34,459 bases of DNA from Hungatella sp. UBA3048 (GTDB lineage Bacteria > Bacillota > Clostridia > Lachnospirales > Lachnospiraceae), in assembly GCA_002367105.1 (NCBI GenBank), contig DFCS01000013.1, positions 6,173 through 40,631 of the forward strand. Reading direction: 5' to 3'. The notes beneath the pieces are model-generated. The model searched no databases and was not told the DNA's origin. It saw only the letters and a list, made by a program, of their open reading frames with translations. Made by a program: the position numbers and the translations under genes. How positions within the stretch are numbered: the first letter of the stretch is position 1; each line of letters begins with the position of its first letter. Below, one piece after another: positions 15,568-23,980 of the stretch.

Positions 15568-15951
15568 ATGTTACAAGATGATTTTATCATGCGAATGATT
15601 CATGAAATGGTAACAACTTTGCTAAAGCTGATTTTTCATATTGAATTAGGGGAAAATGAGGAACTGAATTTCAAAGACCAGGAGACAGCATCGAATTACC
15701 TTGAACTTTTAGCTCTTATCCAGGCCGGAAAGATCAATGAAGCAGAAAACAAATTATTGGATGAGCTGGATTCCGACGATATGGAACATTTTAAAATGGC
15801 GCTCATGTTTTATTATCATTTAAATCAGATTGATTATAACTTTCTTGAAGAGCATGATTATTCTAAAAACGAAATTACTGAAGGATTAAGATACGTATCA
15901 TCAGTGTATGGCTATGACAGCATGGCAGAAGCTCTTTTGGGCAGAGGTTAA
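15568..15951 (+). CDS. DUF6483 family protein
   Basis: A 127-residue acidic helical protein of unknown function. It begins MLQDDFIMRMIHEMVTTLLK and continues through LLALIQAGKINEAENKL, a tetratricopeptide-like helical pair. I recall this start from the clostridial DUF6483 family; that name is from memory. No signal peptide, membrane segment or catalytic motif is visible. The start is ATG 15568, behind AAAAAAGGAG; the open frame extends to 15409, but that part is AT-rich promoter-like sequence. It stands alone, diverging from cdaR and converging with the lon-DUF1858 unit, from which a strong two-way terminator separates it. Confidence 0.75.
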   Translation: MLQDDFIMRMIHEMVTTLLKLIFHIELGENEELNFKDQETASNYLELLALIQAGKINEAENKLLDELDSDDMEHFKMALMFYYHLNQIDYNFLEEHDYSKNEITEGLRYVSSVYGYDSMAEALLGRG

Positions 15952-15968
15952 TCGAACATCCATATTAC

Positions 15969-16016
15969 AATATAAAAGGGAGGTATCTTCACCTGAAGAC
16001 GCCTCCCTCTTATATT
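15969..16016. terminator. Bidirectional terminator between DUF6483 and DUF1858 genes
   Basis: Arms at 15969-15991 and 15994-16016 pair almost fully over 23 bp, with a core of GGGAGG against CCTCCC and TATCTTCA against TGAAGACG. It lies between convergent genes. Confidence 0.75.
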
Positions 16017-16026
16017 GGTAAGACCA

Positions 16027-16230
16027 TTACTCTGACATATGCTTATTTAACTTATCGATCAGTTCCTCAGCCGGAACGCCGTGGACCATACAGGCCTCTT
16101 CCACGGTCTCAGCAGCAGATGCAGGACAGCCAAGGCAATGCATTCCCATTTCAAAAAAGAAGTGTGCGGTGGTTCGGTCTGCTTCTAAGACCTCTCCGAT
16201 TAAAGTATCCTTTGTCACTGTCATATTCAT
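16027..16230 (-). CDS. DUF1858 domain protein, lon-linked copy
   Basis: A 67-residue single-domain DUF1858 protein with the core GMHCLGCPASAAE and EEACMVHGV. It is closely similar to the copy at 5334-5516 but about 7 residues longer, at the N-terminus and at the C-terminal HMSE. Its ATG directly abuts the lon stop codon, and its ribosome site AAAGGGG lies inside the end of lon, so translation is probably coupled. Unlike the other copy, it has no Hcp neighbour. A link to proteolytic stress, or a substrate or adaptor role for Lon, can only be guessed. Confidence 0.85.
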   Translation of the reverse strand: MNMTVTKDTLIGEVLEADRTTAHFFFEMGMHCLGCPASAAETVEEACMVHGVPAEELIDKLNKHMSE

Positions 16231-18648
16231 TTAAATTACCCCTTTTCTTTCAATATTTTTATGTGGTGTGTTTAACCCTTCGGAAAATAATCCGTTCCCG
16301 TTCTTTTGAAAATATACATGTTCAATTCTGGGAAGGAAAATCCCCAAAGACTCCTTTAGTACATCCTCTACCGTTTCCACCGGTATGATCGTAAGCTGAT
16401 TCTTCACTTCTTCCGGTACATCCTTTAAATCACTTACATTATCTTTGGGAATCAAGACCCTGTTGATTCCGGCTCTTTGTGCTCCCAGAAGTTTTTCCTT
16501 TAAGCCTCCGATGGGTAAGACCGCTCCCCGCAAAGTGATTTCTCCGGTCATGGCAAGTCTTGAATCCACCTTGTTGCCGGTAACAAGAGAGGCCAGAGCA
16601 GTAAATAATGCGATTCCGGCAGATGGACCGTCTTTTGGTACCGCTCCTGACGGAACGTGAATATGAAGGTCTCTTTCCTTAAAATTAAAGGCATTTAAAG
16701 GCAGTCTGGATTTTAATAAGCTTAAGGAAATCTTAGCAGATTCCTTCATCACATCACCCAGCTTACCGGTCAATATGACCGCCCCGCTTCCCGGCATATC
16801 GGTTGCCTCGATAAAGAGTATTTCTCCTCCCACCGGGGTCCATGCAAGGCCTGTAACCACACCCAGAGGATTATCCTGCTGGGCCTTATCGTGACGGGAA
16901 ACTTTACCGCCAAGATATTCTTCTAAATCTTCTTCCTTAATCACGAAAGGCAGCTCCGCCTTTTTGGATACGATTTTTTCCGTTGTGATCCTGGCAAGGC
17001 TGGACAGCTGCTTCTTCAGCCCCCGCACTCCGGCCTCCAGCGTATAATCACTGATAACCTTCTGCAATACTTCATCTTCAATTACCAATTGCTCCTGCTT
17101 TAAGCCATGTTCTTTAAGGACCTCCGGGATCAGATGATTTTTGCCGATATGGAACTTTTCGTCCATGGTATAGCTTGCTATCTGGATGACTTCCATCCGG
17201 TCTAAGAGAGGACCTGGAATGCTTTCCAAAGAATTGGCTGTTGCCACAAAGAAAACATCGGATAAGTCATAAGGAATATCCATGTAATGATCGGTAAAGC
17301 TGTTGTTCTGCTCCGGATCAAGAACCTCTAAAAGTGCGCTGGCAGGGTCTCCGCTGAAACCGCCGGACATAATCTTATCCACTTCGTCCAATACCATGAC
17401 AGGATTGGTTTTCCCTGCCTTTCGGATACTTTGGATAATCCTTCCGGGCATGGCTCCGACATAAGTTCTTCGGTGCCCTCTGATTTCCGATTCATCCCGG
17501 ATACCACCTAAGCTTAAACGGATGTATTTTCTGCCAAGGGCTTCTGCAATACTTTTTCCAAGGCTTGTTTTTCCGGTTCCCGGCGGCCCTACAAGGAGAA
17601 GGATGGAACCTTTTTTAGCTTTGTTTAACTGCATGACTGCCAGATGCTGAATGATCCTGTCTTTTACTTTTTGCAGCCCGTAATGCTGTTCGTCAAGAAT
17701 CCGCCTTGCCTTGTCAAGATCAATGTCCTTAGTCTCTTCCTTTTTCCACGGAAGCTGAACCAGAAGATCCAGGTAATTACGGATCACATTGTAATCCAGC
17801 TTATTGGGGCCCTGATCATCAAGCTTTTCCAGTTCTTCAAGAGCCGCCTCTTTGATCTCAGCCGGCATACCTGCCTCTTCGATCTTCTTTAAATAATCCG
17901 GCTCCTTTTTTCCTTCGTCCTTTTTGCCTTCTCCCAATTCTTCCTGAATGGCCTTTAACTGTTCTCTAAGTACAGATTCCCTGTAATACCGGTTTGCTTT
18001 CTCGGAGAACTTCTCGGAAATCTCCATCTGCAGTTCGATCATTTCCTTTTGCTTCAGCATGTAATCCAGGAAACGCAGGCTTCTTTCTTTTAACGACATT
18101 TCCAGAAGCTCATGCTTTTCATCGTTAGGTATCTGAAGGAATTGAGACAGATACACAATTATGGAATTTAAATCCTTAAACTCATTGACAATCCTCTGGT
18201 ACTGTTCTCCTCCTGAAAATTTGGAGCTTATCTCACTTGTAACGTTTTTGATATAACCCAGCATTTCTTCCCGGCTCTTTTCGTCTAAATCTTCCTGATT
18301 CTGACCAAGCTCATACTGGGCATAGATAACGCCGTCTTCTATATGAAGCTCTTTTACTTTGATCTGGTCCGTCAGCCTTACGGAGAGCAGGATCCCTTTA
18401 TCCGTCTGGTCCATTCCTGTAACCTCAAAGGTCAGGCCTGTCCGGTAAAAATCTTCCTCATGCTTTGGATTTTTACCAAAATTCTGTTTTAACGGCAAAG
18501 CTATCTTAACGGTTTCTTCGTTTTCCAGATACATCATATGTGTTTCGTCAAGGGCTTCTAAACGAACCGTAGTTACGACGTCCGGCAATAAAACCTTGTT
18601 GGAAATTGGGAAAACGATTCCTATGTTATTTTTATCATGATTTGTCAT
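16231..18648 (-). CDS. lon: ATP-dependent protease Lon
   Basis: An 805-residue cytoplasmic AAA+ serine protease that degrades damaged and regulatory proteins. Order: N-terminal substrate-binding LON domain (about 8-200), coiled helical linker (about 200-300), AAA+ module with Walker A GPPGTGKTS (354-362) and Walker B VMVLDEVDKI (417-426), then the protease domain with the Ser-Lys dyad S676 (KDGPSAGIA) and K719 (GGLKEKLLGA). Length is normal for bacterial Lon. The longest frame begins at 18690, inside the shared TetR-like operator; ATG 18648 with AGAAAGGA upstream is preferred. It lies downstream of tetR and upstream of DUF1858 on the same strand. The operator at 18676-18693 suggests TetR control rather than the CtsR or heat-shock control known for other Firmicutes. 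Confidence 0.95.
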   Translation of the reverse strand: MTNHDKNNIGIVFPISNKVLLPDVVTTVRLEALDETHMMYLENEETVKIALPLKQNFGKNPKHEEDFYRTGLTFEVTGMDQTDKGILLSVRLTDQIKVKELHIEDGVIYAQYELGQNQEDLDEKSREEMLGYIKNVTSEISSKFSGGEQYQRIVNEFKDLNSIIVYLSQFLQIPNDEKHELLEMSLKERSLRFLDYMLKQKEMIELQMEISEKFSEKANRYYRESVLREQLKAIQEELGEGKKDEGKKEPDYLKKIEEAGMPAEIKEAALEELEKLDDQGPNKLDYNVIRNYLDLLVQLPWKKEETKDIDLDKARRILDEQHYGLQKVKDRIIQHLAVMQLNKAKKGSILLLVGPPGTGKTSLGKSIAEALGRKYIRLSLGGIRDESEIRGHRRTYVGAMPGRIIQSIRKAGKTNPVMVLDEVDKIMSGGFSGDPASALLEVLDPEQNNSFTDHYMDIPYDLSDVFFVATANSLESIPGPLLDRMEVIQIASYTMDEKFHIGKNHLIPEVLKEHGLKQEQLVIEDEVLQKVISDYTLEAGVRGLKKQLSSLARITTEKIVSKKAELPFVIKEEDLEEYLGGKVSRHDKAQQDNPLGVVTGLAWTPVGGEILFIEATDMPGSGAVILTGKLGDVMKESAKISLSLLKSRLPLNAFNFKERDLHIHVPSGAVPKDGPSAGIALFTALASLVTGNKVDSRLAMTGEITLRGAVLPIGGLKEKLLGAQRAGINRVLIPKDNVSDLKDVPEEVKNQLTIIPVETVEDVLKESLGIFLPRIEHVYFQKNGNGLFSEGLNTPHKNIERKGVI

Positions 18649-18675
18649 AGTTTTATCCTTTCTGTGCGTATTCTT

Positions 18676-18693
18676 TAAGTGAATGTTCATTTA
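18676..18693 (-). promoter_or_regulatory. TetR-type operator copy upstream of lon
   Basis: Read leftward it is TAAATGAACATTCACTTA, 28-45 bp before the lon start. It matches the tetR promoter element (19350-19367) at 17 of 18 positions, in the opposite orientation on the chromosome. Confidence 0.65.
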
Positions 18694-18711
18694 ATATGAA
18701 TTTGTTTTTAT

Positions 18712-18751
18712 GCGAGACTCTTTGTAAAATATATTCACAAAATAATCTCGC
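18712..18751. repeat. Inverted repeat between tetR and lon
   Basis: GCGAGA (18712-18717) and TCTCGC (18746-18751), with inner TTTGT/ACAAA pairs, form a hairpin just after the tetR stop. There is no T run on the leftward strand. It may be an attenuator or an RNA-stability element. Confidence 0.4.
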
Positions 18752-18761
18752 TTGTAAAAAA

Positions 18762-19325
18762 CTAAAGCAATATTGCGTCTTGTATAATTTGAATCATTTC
18801 CTGCAGCAAATCCTCTTTCTGTGCCTCGTTCTTTCGGTTATCAACAGCAATTGCTTTCACCGGCTGAAAAATGATGGCCAAAAGATTATCCTCTTTGTAA
18901 TTCCTTATGAGATTACTCCTCTTCATATCCGACATCAGGCTGTAGATATTACAAATGCCCTTTTTCCCGGAACAGTTGTTAGCCAATGAGGGGCAATTGG
19001 AAAATTGCTCCACAAAGCTGAAGATTTCCTTGTTCTCTAATATATAGGTATAGTAGCTTCGGATGAGCACTTCGATCTGCTGCCGTCCTTCCATTTCCCG
19101 TTTTACGCTGTCCAATAAATAATCATATATTTCTTCCGAGTATTCCAGGTAAATATCGTGCAGCATATCTTCTTTATTCTCAAAGTAGATATAAACCGTT
19201 GCCGGCGAAACCCCTGCCATCTTAGCGATTTTAGAGACAGAAGTGCCATGGAAGCCCTCCTGCAGGATCAGCTTGATTACTGCATCCTTTATGCTTTTCA
19301 CTTTTTCGTCGTCTTTTTTTCTCAT
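18762..19325 (-). CDS. TetR/AcrR-family transcriptional regulator
   Basis: A 187-residue repressor. The N-terminal HTH (about residues 8-55) contains LILQEGFHGTSVSKIAKMAG and VSPATVYIYFENKEDML, typical of the family. The C-terminal ligand domain is helical, with Cys in SNCPSLANNCSGKKGIC (four Cys within about 20 residues). This is unusual for TetR proteins and might be a metal or redox sensor site. ATG 19325 follows AGAGGTGAT. The promoter TTGACA-N17-TATTAT has its spacer filled by the operator-like element, so autorepression is likely. The same element before lon, the next gene, suggests that lon-DUF1858 is the target. Confidence 0.88.
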   Translation of the reverse strand: MRKKDDEKVKSIKDAVIKLILQEGFHGTSVSKIAKMAGVSPATVYIYFENKEDMLHDIYLEYSEEIYDYLLDSVKREMEGRQQIEVLIRSYYTYILENKEIFSFVEQFSNCPSLANNCSGKKGICNIYSLMSDMKRSNLIRNYKEDNLLAIIFQPVKAIAVDNRKNEAQKEDLLQEMIQIIQDAILL

Positions 19326-19345
19326 GCCATCACCTCTATGTTTTT

Positions 19346-19374
19346 ATAATAAATGATCATTCACTTATTGTCAA
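19346..19374 (-). promoter_or_regulatory. tetR promoter with operator in the spacer
   Basis: Read leftward, a perfect -35 TTGACA (19374-19369) and -10 TATTAT (19351-19346) are spaced by 17 bases. The 18-bp element at 19350-19367 covers the spacer (TAAGTGAATGATCATTTA, partly palindromic around TGATCA). The rest of the 19326-19638 gap holds a terminator at 19485-19526 and otherwise nothing recognisable. Confidence 0.75.
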
Positions 19375-19484
19375 CCTATTTTTTCACTTTTGAAGCTGAT
19401 TTGCATTTCTTCTCAAATTCTTCTGACTGAACCGGTACATGAAGCTTTGTCGTAATAAAAGTCAAGCATTAATATTACGAAATT

Positions 19485-19526
19485 AAAAACAGCAGTTCTC
19501 CTAATCAATAAACAGGAAAACTGCTG
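19485..19526 (-). terminator. Terminator of the PRD-PTS-TrpA-like operon
   Basis: Arms 19514-19526 and 19490-19502 (CAGCAGTT and AACTGCTG core) pair around a loop of about 11 bases. Read leftward, TTTTT follows at 19489-19485. It lies about 110 bp past the TrpA-like stop. Confidence 0.75.
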
Positions 19527-19638
19527 CCTTATCTTATATAATGAAAATCAAATACAGTCCTATAAAAATGCGCTCTGCCCTCTACTCTGCCATATCATAA
19601 CACTCCCCTTGTCATGTTAAGCAGATTGGAAGACCAGC

Positions 19639-20337
19639 CTATGCATCGGCTTTCTTAAACTCTTCCAGATAAGCATTCAAAGCATCCATTCCTCCAAGCT
19701 GGTAACGCTTTATGAACTCCGTCCCTATGATGGCACCATCGGCACCATTTTTCATGACTTCCTTCACATCCTCAGCAGATTTAATACCAAAGCCTACATA
19801 GGCCGGTGTCTTTGAAACAGATTTTACTTTTTTTACTACTTCAACATATTCCGTAGGTAACTTATCAAACGATCCGGTTTTTCCTTCCCCGGAAACGATA
19901 TAGGCAAACAGGTCATTATGCGCAAGAGCCTTTGCTATGCCCTCATCACTAAGGGACCGGCCCAGTACAGTGATCTGATTCGGGAAGGATCCGGTTGGAA
20001 ATTCTCCATCCACACATAGAAAACCGTCATATAAGTCTCTCGGTACGTCAGAAAGGTGAAAAGATTCTACACCTTCCTTATAAGTCATCAGCACGACTTT
20101 AAACGTGAAACGCCTGCGGATTTCTTCCAGCGTGTGTATCACATCGTCTGAACTTATCTTTTGCTCCAACGCCTCTTTATGAGTCTGCCGTATCACAGCT
20201 CCGTCTACAAAAGGATCGGTAACCGGTATGCCGATTTCAACAAAACCGGCCTTTTCATTATCCAATAACTCTAAAATCTTAAAAAAGGTTTCCCTGTCCG
20301 GATAATGCAAAGTAAGATAAAACACTAAATTTTTCAT
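19639..20337 (-). CDS. TrpA-like (tryptophan synthase alpha fold) TIM-barrel protein in a PTS operon
   Basis: A 232-residue TIM-barrel protein. The segment FVEIGIPVTDPFVDG (32-46) carries both TrpA catalytic acids, E34 (E. coli Glu49) and D45 (Asp60), with the same 11-residue spacing. The phosphate loop region GFGIKSAED and GAIIGTEFI are also TrpA-like. Differences: it is about 30 residues shorter than typical TrpA, the N-terminal helix is missing, and the usual SRxGVTG loop reads SGEGKTGS. No trpB or other tryptophan gene is nearby. The ATG shares its A with the TAA of the EIIC gene (TAATG), with GGAGG upstream. It most likely acts on the imported sugar phosphate, perhaps as a retro-aldolase; this is inference. 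Confidence 0.8.
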   Translation of the reverse strand: MKNLVFYLTLHYPDRETFFKILELLDNEKAGFVEIGIPVTDPFVDGAVIRQTHKEALEQKISSDDVIHTLEEIRRRFTFKVVLMTYKEGVESFHLSDVPRDLYDGFLCVDGEFPTGSFPNQITVLGRSLSDEGIAKALAHNDLFAYIVSGEGKTGSFDKLPTEYVEVVKKVKSVSKTPAYVGFGIKSAEDVKEVMKNGADGAIIGTEFIKRYQLGGMDALNAYLEEFKKADA

Positions 20338-21617
20338 TAAATGCCTCCAAACAGCTTAAGCACCCAGCCTAAGATCGGACCGTAGAAGGAATAATCTGTC
20401 TCGCTTAAAATACGCATGATCGGCGCATAAGTTCCAATCATGGGAAGAAGCAGGGCCTGTCCGAAAATAAGGATCAAACCATTTACAAAGGAGCCTATGA
20501 TCGCACCTCTGCGTCCGCCATGGGCATTTCCGAAGATGGCTGTTACCGCACCGGTGAAAAAGGTGGGGATCAGTGCCGGGAATACCACAACCGGATAATT
20601 AATAAATCCAAGGATCATCATACCGATCAGACCCGCTATCAAGCTGGTCAGGAAGCCCAATATCACGGAATTAGGATAATTGGGGAAAAGCAGAGGGATA
20701 TCAAGCCCTGGTACGGAATTCGGAATAATCTTATTGGCAAAGCCGTGGAATGCGGAAATGATCTCGGAGAGCATCATTCTTACACCTGTAATAATAACTG
20801 TGATCCACATACCGAAGGACAATCCTCTTAAAAAGCTGAATACTACGATATCCTGTCCGCCGGTAATGTTTTCACGCATCCAGGCCGGGCCGGAAATCAG
20901 GCTTATGACCAAAAAGAGAACTGTCATAACAATGGTTAAGGAAATGGTCATCTCCCTTAAGAAATTAAGCTTCTTTGGAACATTTAAGTTTTCAAGATCA
21001 TTTTCCTTGTTCCCAAAGGCTTTGGCAAGCAGGGAAGAAATCAGAATTCCGATGGAGCTGGAATGGGCAAGGGTAAAGCCCTCTCCACCCTTTACTTCCT
21101 TCATAAATACTGCCACATAAGCGCAGGAAAAGGTCATATACAGGCCGAGCAATATGGAACCTGTTATTACAAGCGGTACAAAAGCCAAATTGGTTCCGAA
21201 TTTTAACAGCGCTGCAATCAATCCGGCATAAAAGAAGGATACATGAGCTGACAAATGCACATATTTAAAGCGTGTAAATCTTGCAAGCAAAAGGTTCACC
21301 AGAAAGCCCAGTGCAAAGATCAACGCCATTTCCGTTCCGATCCCGGTAAGGCTTTCGGCTTGAGCCGCACCAATATCCACTGACACAGGCGGCATATTGA
21401 ATATCTTTGTAATCATTCCCTGCAAAGGCAGCAGGGACATACCGAGGGTCTGCCCTCCTACGTTGATCATGGTAAAGCCGATCATCGTCTTAATCACGCT
21501 GGGAAGGATCTGATCCCAGGTTTTCTTCTGGGCAACCATACCGGCGATAACAACAATTCCAATAATGAATACAGCCTGGCTGAAAACATTATTAATCAAA
21601 TACATTACTACTCCCAT
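20337..21617 (-). CDS. PTS EIIC, ascorbate (UlaA/SgaT) family
   Basis: A 426-residue integral membrane permease with about ten to twelve hydrophobic segments, from residue 4 to the C-terminus. Family-like stretches are MIGFTMINVGGQTLGMSLLP, FFYAGLIAALLKFGTNLAF, AHSSSIGILISSLLAKAFG and IFGNAHGGRRGAIIG. UlaA-type EIIC carries L-ascorbate or other acidic or polyol sugars and works with separate EIIB and EIIA. ATG 21617 follows GGAAGGGAG, 36 bp after EIIB. The next gene is the TrpA-like enzyme, not the usual ula decarboxylase, isomerase and epimerase set, so the substrate may not be ascorbate. Confidence 0.9.
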   Translation of the reverse strand: MGVVMYLINNVFSQAVFIIGIVVIAGMVAQKKTWDQILPSVIKTMIGFTMINVGGQTLGMSLLPLQGMITKIFNMPPVSVDIGAAQAESLTGIGTEMALIFALGFLVNLLLARFTRFKYVHLSAHVSFFYAGLIAALLKFGTNLAFVPLVITGSILLGLYMTFSCAYVAVFMKEVKGGEGFTLAHSSSIGILISSLLAKAFGNKENDLENLNVPKKLNFLREMTISLTIVMTVLFLVISLISGPAWMRENITGGQDIVVFSFLRGLSFGMWITVIITGVRMMLSEIISAFHGFANKIIPNSVPGLDIPLLFPNYPNSVILGFLTSLIAGLIGMMILGFINYPVVVFPALIPTFFTGAVTAIFGNAHGGRRGAIIGSFVNGLILIFGQALLLPMIGTYAPIMRILSETDYSFYGPILGWVLKLFGGI

Positions 21618-21653
21618 TTTTCTCTCCCTTCCAAGGCCGCCATCAGCCTCAGG

Positions 21654-21929
21654 TTATCTCTTGTTTATTGCTTCAAGAAGCTGTTCTTTTAAATACTGCT
21701 TATCCATCATGTTGTCGATCCGGATAATGTGGGCTTTCGAATCTCTTAAAACATCGGCAAAATCTGAAGTTGTAATTAAAATATCATAGGAATCCGGGCT
21801 TACGGAACCGATATCAGAAGCATCTACAGTTGCTTCAATCTTTTCTGCATCAAGAATCTGCTGGGTAAACAGGCGAAGCATCATGGAGCTTCCCACTCCT
21901 GCACCACATACTGTAACAATTTTTAACAT
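21654..21929 (-). CDS. PTS EIIB, UlaB-like
   Basis: A 91-residue soluble EIIB with the phospho-cysteine loop VCGAGVGSS (C8) directly after the first strand. It accepts phosphate from an EIIA histidine and passes it to the sugar at EIIC. The start overlaps the end of the upstream PRD regulator by 7 bp, and AAGGGGGA serves as ribosome site. No stand-alone EIIA is found in the operon. The C-terminal EIIA domain of the regulator, or an EIIA elsewhere in the genome, must supply the phosphate. Confidence 0.9.
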   Translation of the reverse strand: MLKIVTVCGAGVGSSMMLRLFTQQILDAEKIEATVDASDIGSVSPDSYDILITTSDFADVLRDSKAHIIRIDNMMDKQYLKEQLLEAINKR

Positions 21930-23959
21930 TGTGAATCCCCCTTTATGATGTGTAATATTTCCTCTGCGGAATTTGCATTGGTTATTTCATTTACCTTTTT
22001 TTCGTCCATTAAAATGTCCGCAAGCTCGGTAAGCGCTTTTAAATGTGATTGGTGGTCAATGGCGCAAAGGCCTACCACGATTTTAACCGGGTCGTTTTTC
22101 GGATGTCCGAATACAACGGGTTCTTTCAAGGTTACAATACTAAGGCCGATATCCAGAGCGCCTTCCTCAGGTCTTGCGTGCGGCATGGCGATTCCCGGTG
22201 AGATGACGATATAGGTTCCGTTTACCTCAACATTTTTTAGCATTGCCTGGATGTATGACTCATCTGCCAGCCCTTTATCCACAAGGAGCCTGCCGCTTTC
22301 TATAACGGCTTCATCCCGACTGGAGGCCTCAAATTTCGCTTTTATTAAATCTGTGGTCAAAATTTCTTTTAACATCGGTTGATAAATTCCTTTCTTTGGT
22401 TCTGAATTTTCTGTAATTCCCAAATAGATACTCAATTCATTTTTTAAAGGCGCCAGCTTATGATCCTGGATTTCCACATATTTGCCAATAATGTTCATCA
22501 CCTCGGCCATATGGATCCTGGCAGTTAAAAATGACAATTGGCTCTGTATTTCCTTTATGTCATAATCCGATAAATAAGGGCTTACTTTCAGCACCTTCGT
22601 GTCCTTCCACTTAAAAGGTACCGTGGATATGATCAGGTCCGGGGTATGCTCCTTCAGCCACAGTGCCGCATTTCTCACACTGAATGTCCCTAATATATTC
22701 ACATGGAAGATGGCCTGCAGCCTGCTTTTTAATATCTCAGAAGTGCTGATTCCTGCGTTGCAGACAATAATGACATTGGGCGTCCTGCGGATCTGTTTTT
22801 CATTTCTTTCTATTACGGAAGCAAAAAACAATGTGAAGTATGATATCTCGTGCTCATTAAAATGCACTTTAAGCTCTTCTTCAAGTACCTTTACACTCTT
22901 TGCAACCGCTTTGTTTAGCTGGAAGAAATTTTCCAGGACATAGCTCAATAATGGATTTTCAGCCCATTCCCCAGCCAAAGCCCGCTTATAAGCAGGACGC
23001 AGATGGTTGAGCAGACCCTCATAAAGCTTGGAATCGGTGCGAAAAGCTTCAAAGGAGTACTCCTGTGCCACTGCATCGATAAACTGGTTTGTCACAAGAT
23101 TAAAAGGCAGCCATTTTTCAGACAACAGCTCCTCGGATTTGACGACAGATGCTTCTGCCAGCTTATTGGCCAGATAAAAGCAGTCATCAATCGATACTTC
23201 CCTGCCGAATATCGCTTCAATTTCCTCATGCCGTTCCACAAAAGCCTTTTCTTCTCTTGTTAAAACATCCTTTAATCCCCCGGTAAAAGCTTTTCCGATG
23301 GAGATCCTTGCATAAGTGACATAAAAGGCGATCACCATACGGTTAAATGATACATCGCTCAGTTCTACATTAAGCCGTTTTGCCACATCGTCCAGAAAGG
23401 CCTCACAGGAATATAGGATCTGCATATCTTCTTTTCCTGCCCTGTCCTCAAAAAACAGCGGATCTTCACTGATGGAAAGAATCAAAAGATTCCTGATGTT
23501 TTGTTCTTTACCGGAGATCCGGTACCCTTTAAAGGGCGTGGCCTCTACTGCGATGGAATGAAAGCTGAGCATTTCCCTTACTTCCTTTAAATCACCGATG
23601 AGGGTATTTCTTGAAATATCAAGTTCCTTCAACAGGTCATCCACCGTGAACTGATCGCCGGACAAAAGAATGGACGTGGTGATCCGCAGACGCCGGATTC
23701 TTAAATTTGACAAAACAAAAGCCGGGGTCGAGTGGATCAGACTCTCAAACTCAATCATCAGCGGTTCCGTATAAAACATCTTCCCCTTATCTGCATTGAT
23801 TTCAGGGTATCCGGAAGCCTCAAGTAATTCATTTAATTTTTTTATATCGCTGTAAATCGTTCTGCTGCTTACAGAAAACTGCTGTGCCAGCTCCCGCACG
23901 GTAAACTCACGGTTGCTCTGGCAGACAAGGCGGAATATTTCTAAAAGTCGGTTTTCCAT
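21923..23959 (-). CDS. PRD-containing transcriptional regulator with EIIB-like and EIIA domains
   Basis: A 678-residue multidomain regulator of the BglG/MtlR/LicR type. Order: DeoR/HTH_11-type HTH (about 5-50; VRELAQQFSVSSRTIYSDIK), Mga-like second HTH (about 100-130), PRD1 (about 180-285), PRD2 (about 295-390), an EIIB-like domain with VCNAG and C400, and a C-terminal mannitol/fructose-type EIIA with H594 in GIAMPHARPEEGA. PRD2 keeps one phospho-His (H319, LLNHLRPAYKR), but PRD1's first His site reads IAFYVTYAR, without His. The longest frame starts at 24016; ATG 23959, behind AAAGGAGG, is preferred. As first gene of the operon it likely regulates its own PTS by phosphorylation state, and its EIIA domain may also serve in transport. 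Confidence 0.9.
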   Translation of the reverse strand: MENRLLEIFRLVCQSNREFTVRELAQQFSVSSRTIYSDIKKLNELLEASGYPEINADKGKMFYTEPLMIEFESLIHSTPAFVLSNLRIRRLRITTSILLSGDQFTVDDLLKELDISRNTLIGDLKEVREMLSFHSIAVEATPFKGYRISGKEQNIRNLLILSISEDPLFFEDRAGKEDMQILYSCEAFLDDVAKRLNVELSDVSFNRMVIAFYVTYARISIGKAFTGGLKDVLTREEKAFVERHEEIEAIFGREVSIDDCFYLANKLAEASVVKSEELLSEKWLPFNLVTNQFIDAVAQEYSFEAFRTDSKLYEGLLNHLRPAYKRALAGEWAENPLLSYVLENFFQLNKAVAKSVKVLEEELKVHFNEHEISYFTLFFASVIERNEKQIRRTPNVIIVCNAGISTSEILKSRLQAIFHVNILGTFSVRNAALWLKEHTPDLIISTVPFKWKDTKVLKVSPYLSDYDIKEIQSQLSFLTARIHMAEVMNIIGKYVEIQDHKLAPLKNELSIYLGITENSEPKKGIYQPMLKEILTTDLIKAKFEASSRDEAVIESGRLLVDKGLADESYIQAMLKNVEVNGTYIVISPGIAMPHARPEEGALDIGLSIVTLKEPVVFGHPKNDPVKIVVGLCAIDHQSHLKALTELADILMDEKKVNEITNANSAEEILHIIKGDSQC

Positions 23960-23980
23960 GGTTTCCTCCTTTATGTGATA

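Noticed and set aside
21765..21780. Third copy of the Crp/Fnr palindrome (GTTGTAATTAAAAT)
   Set aside because: Only one half-site matches, and it lies inside the EIIB coding sequence.
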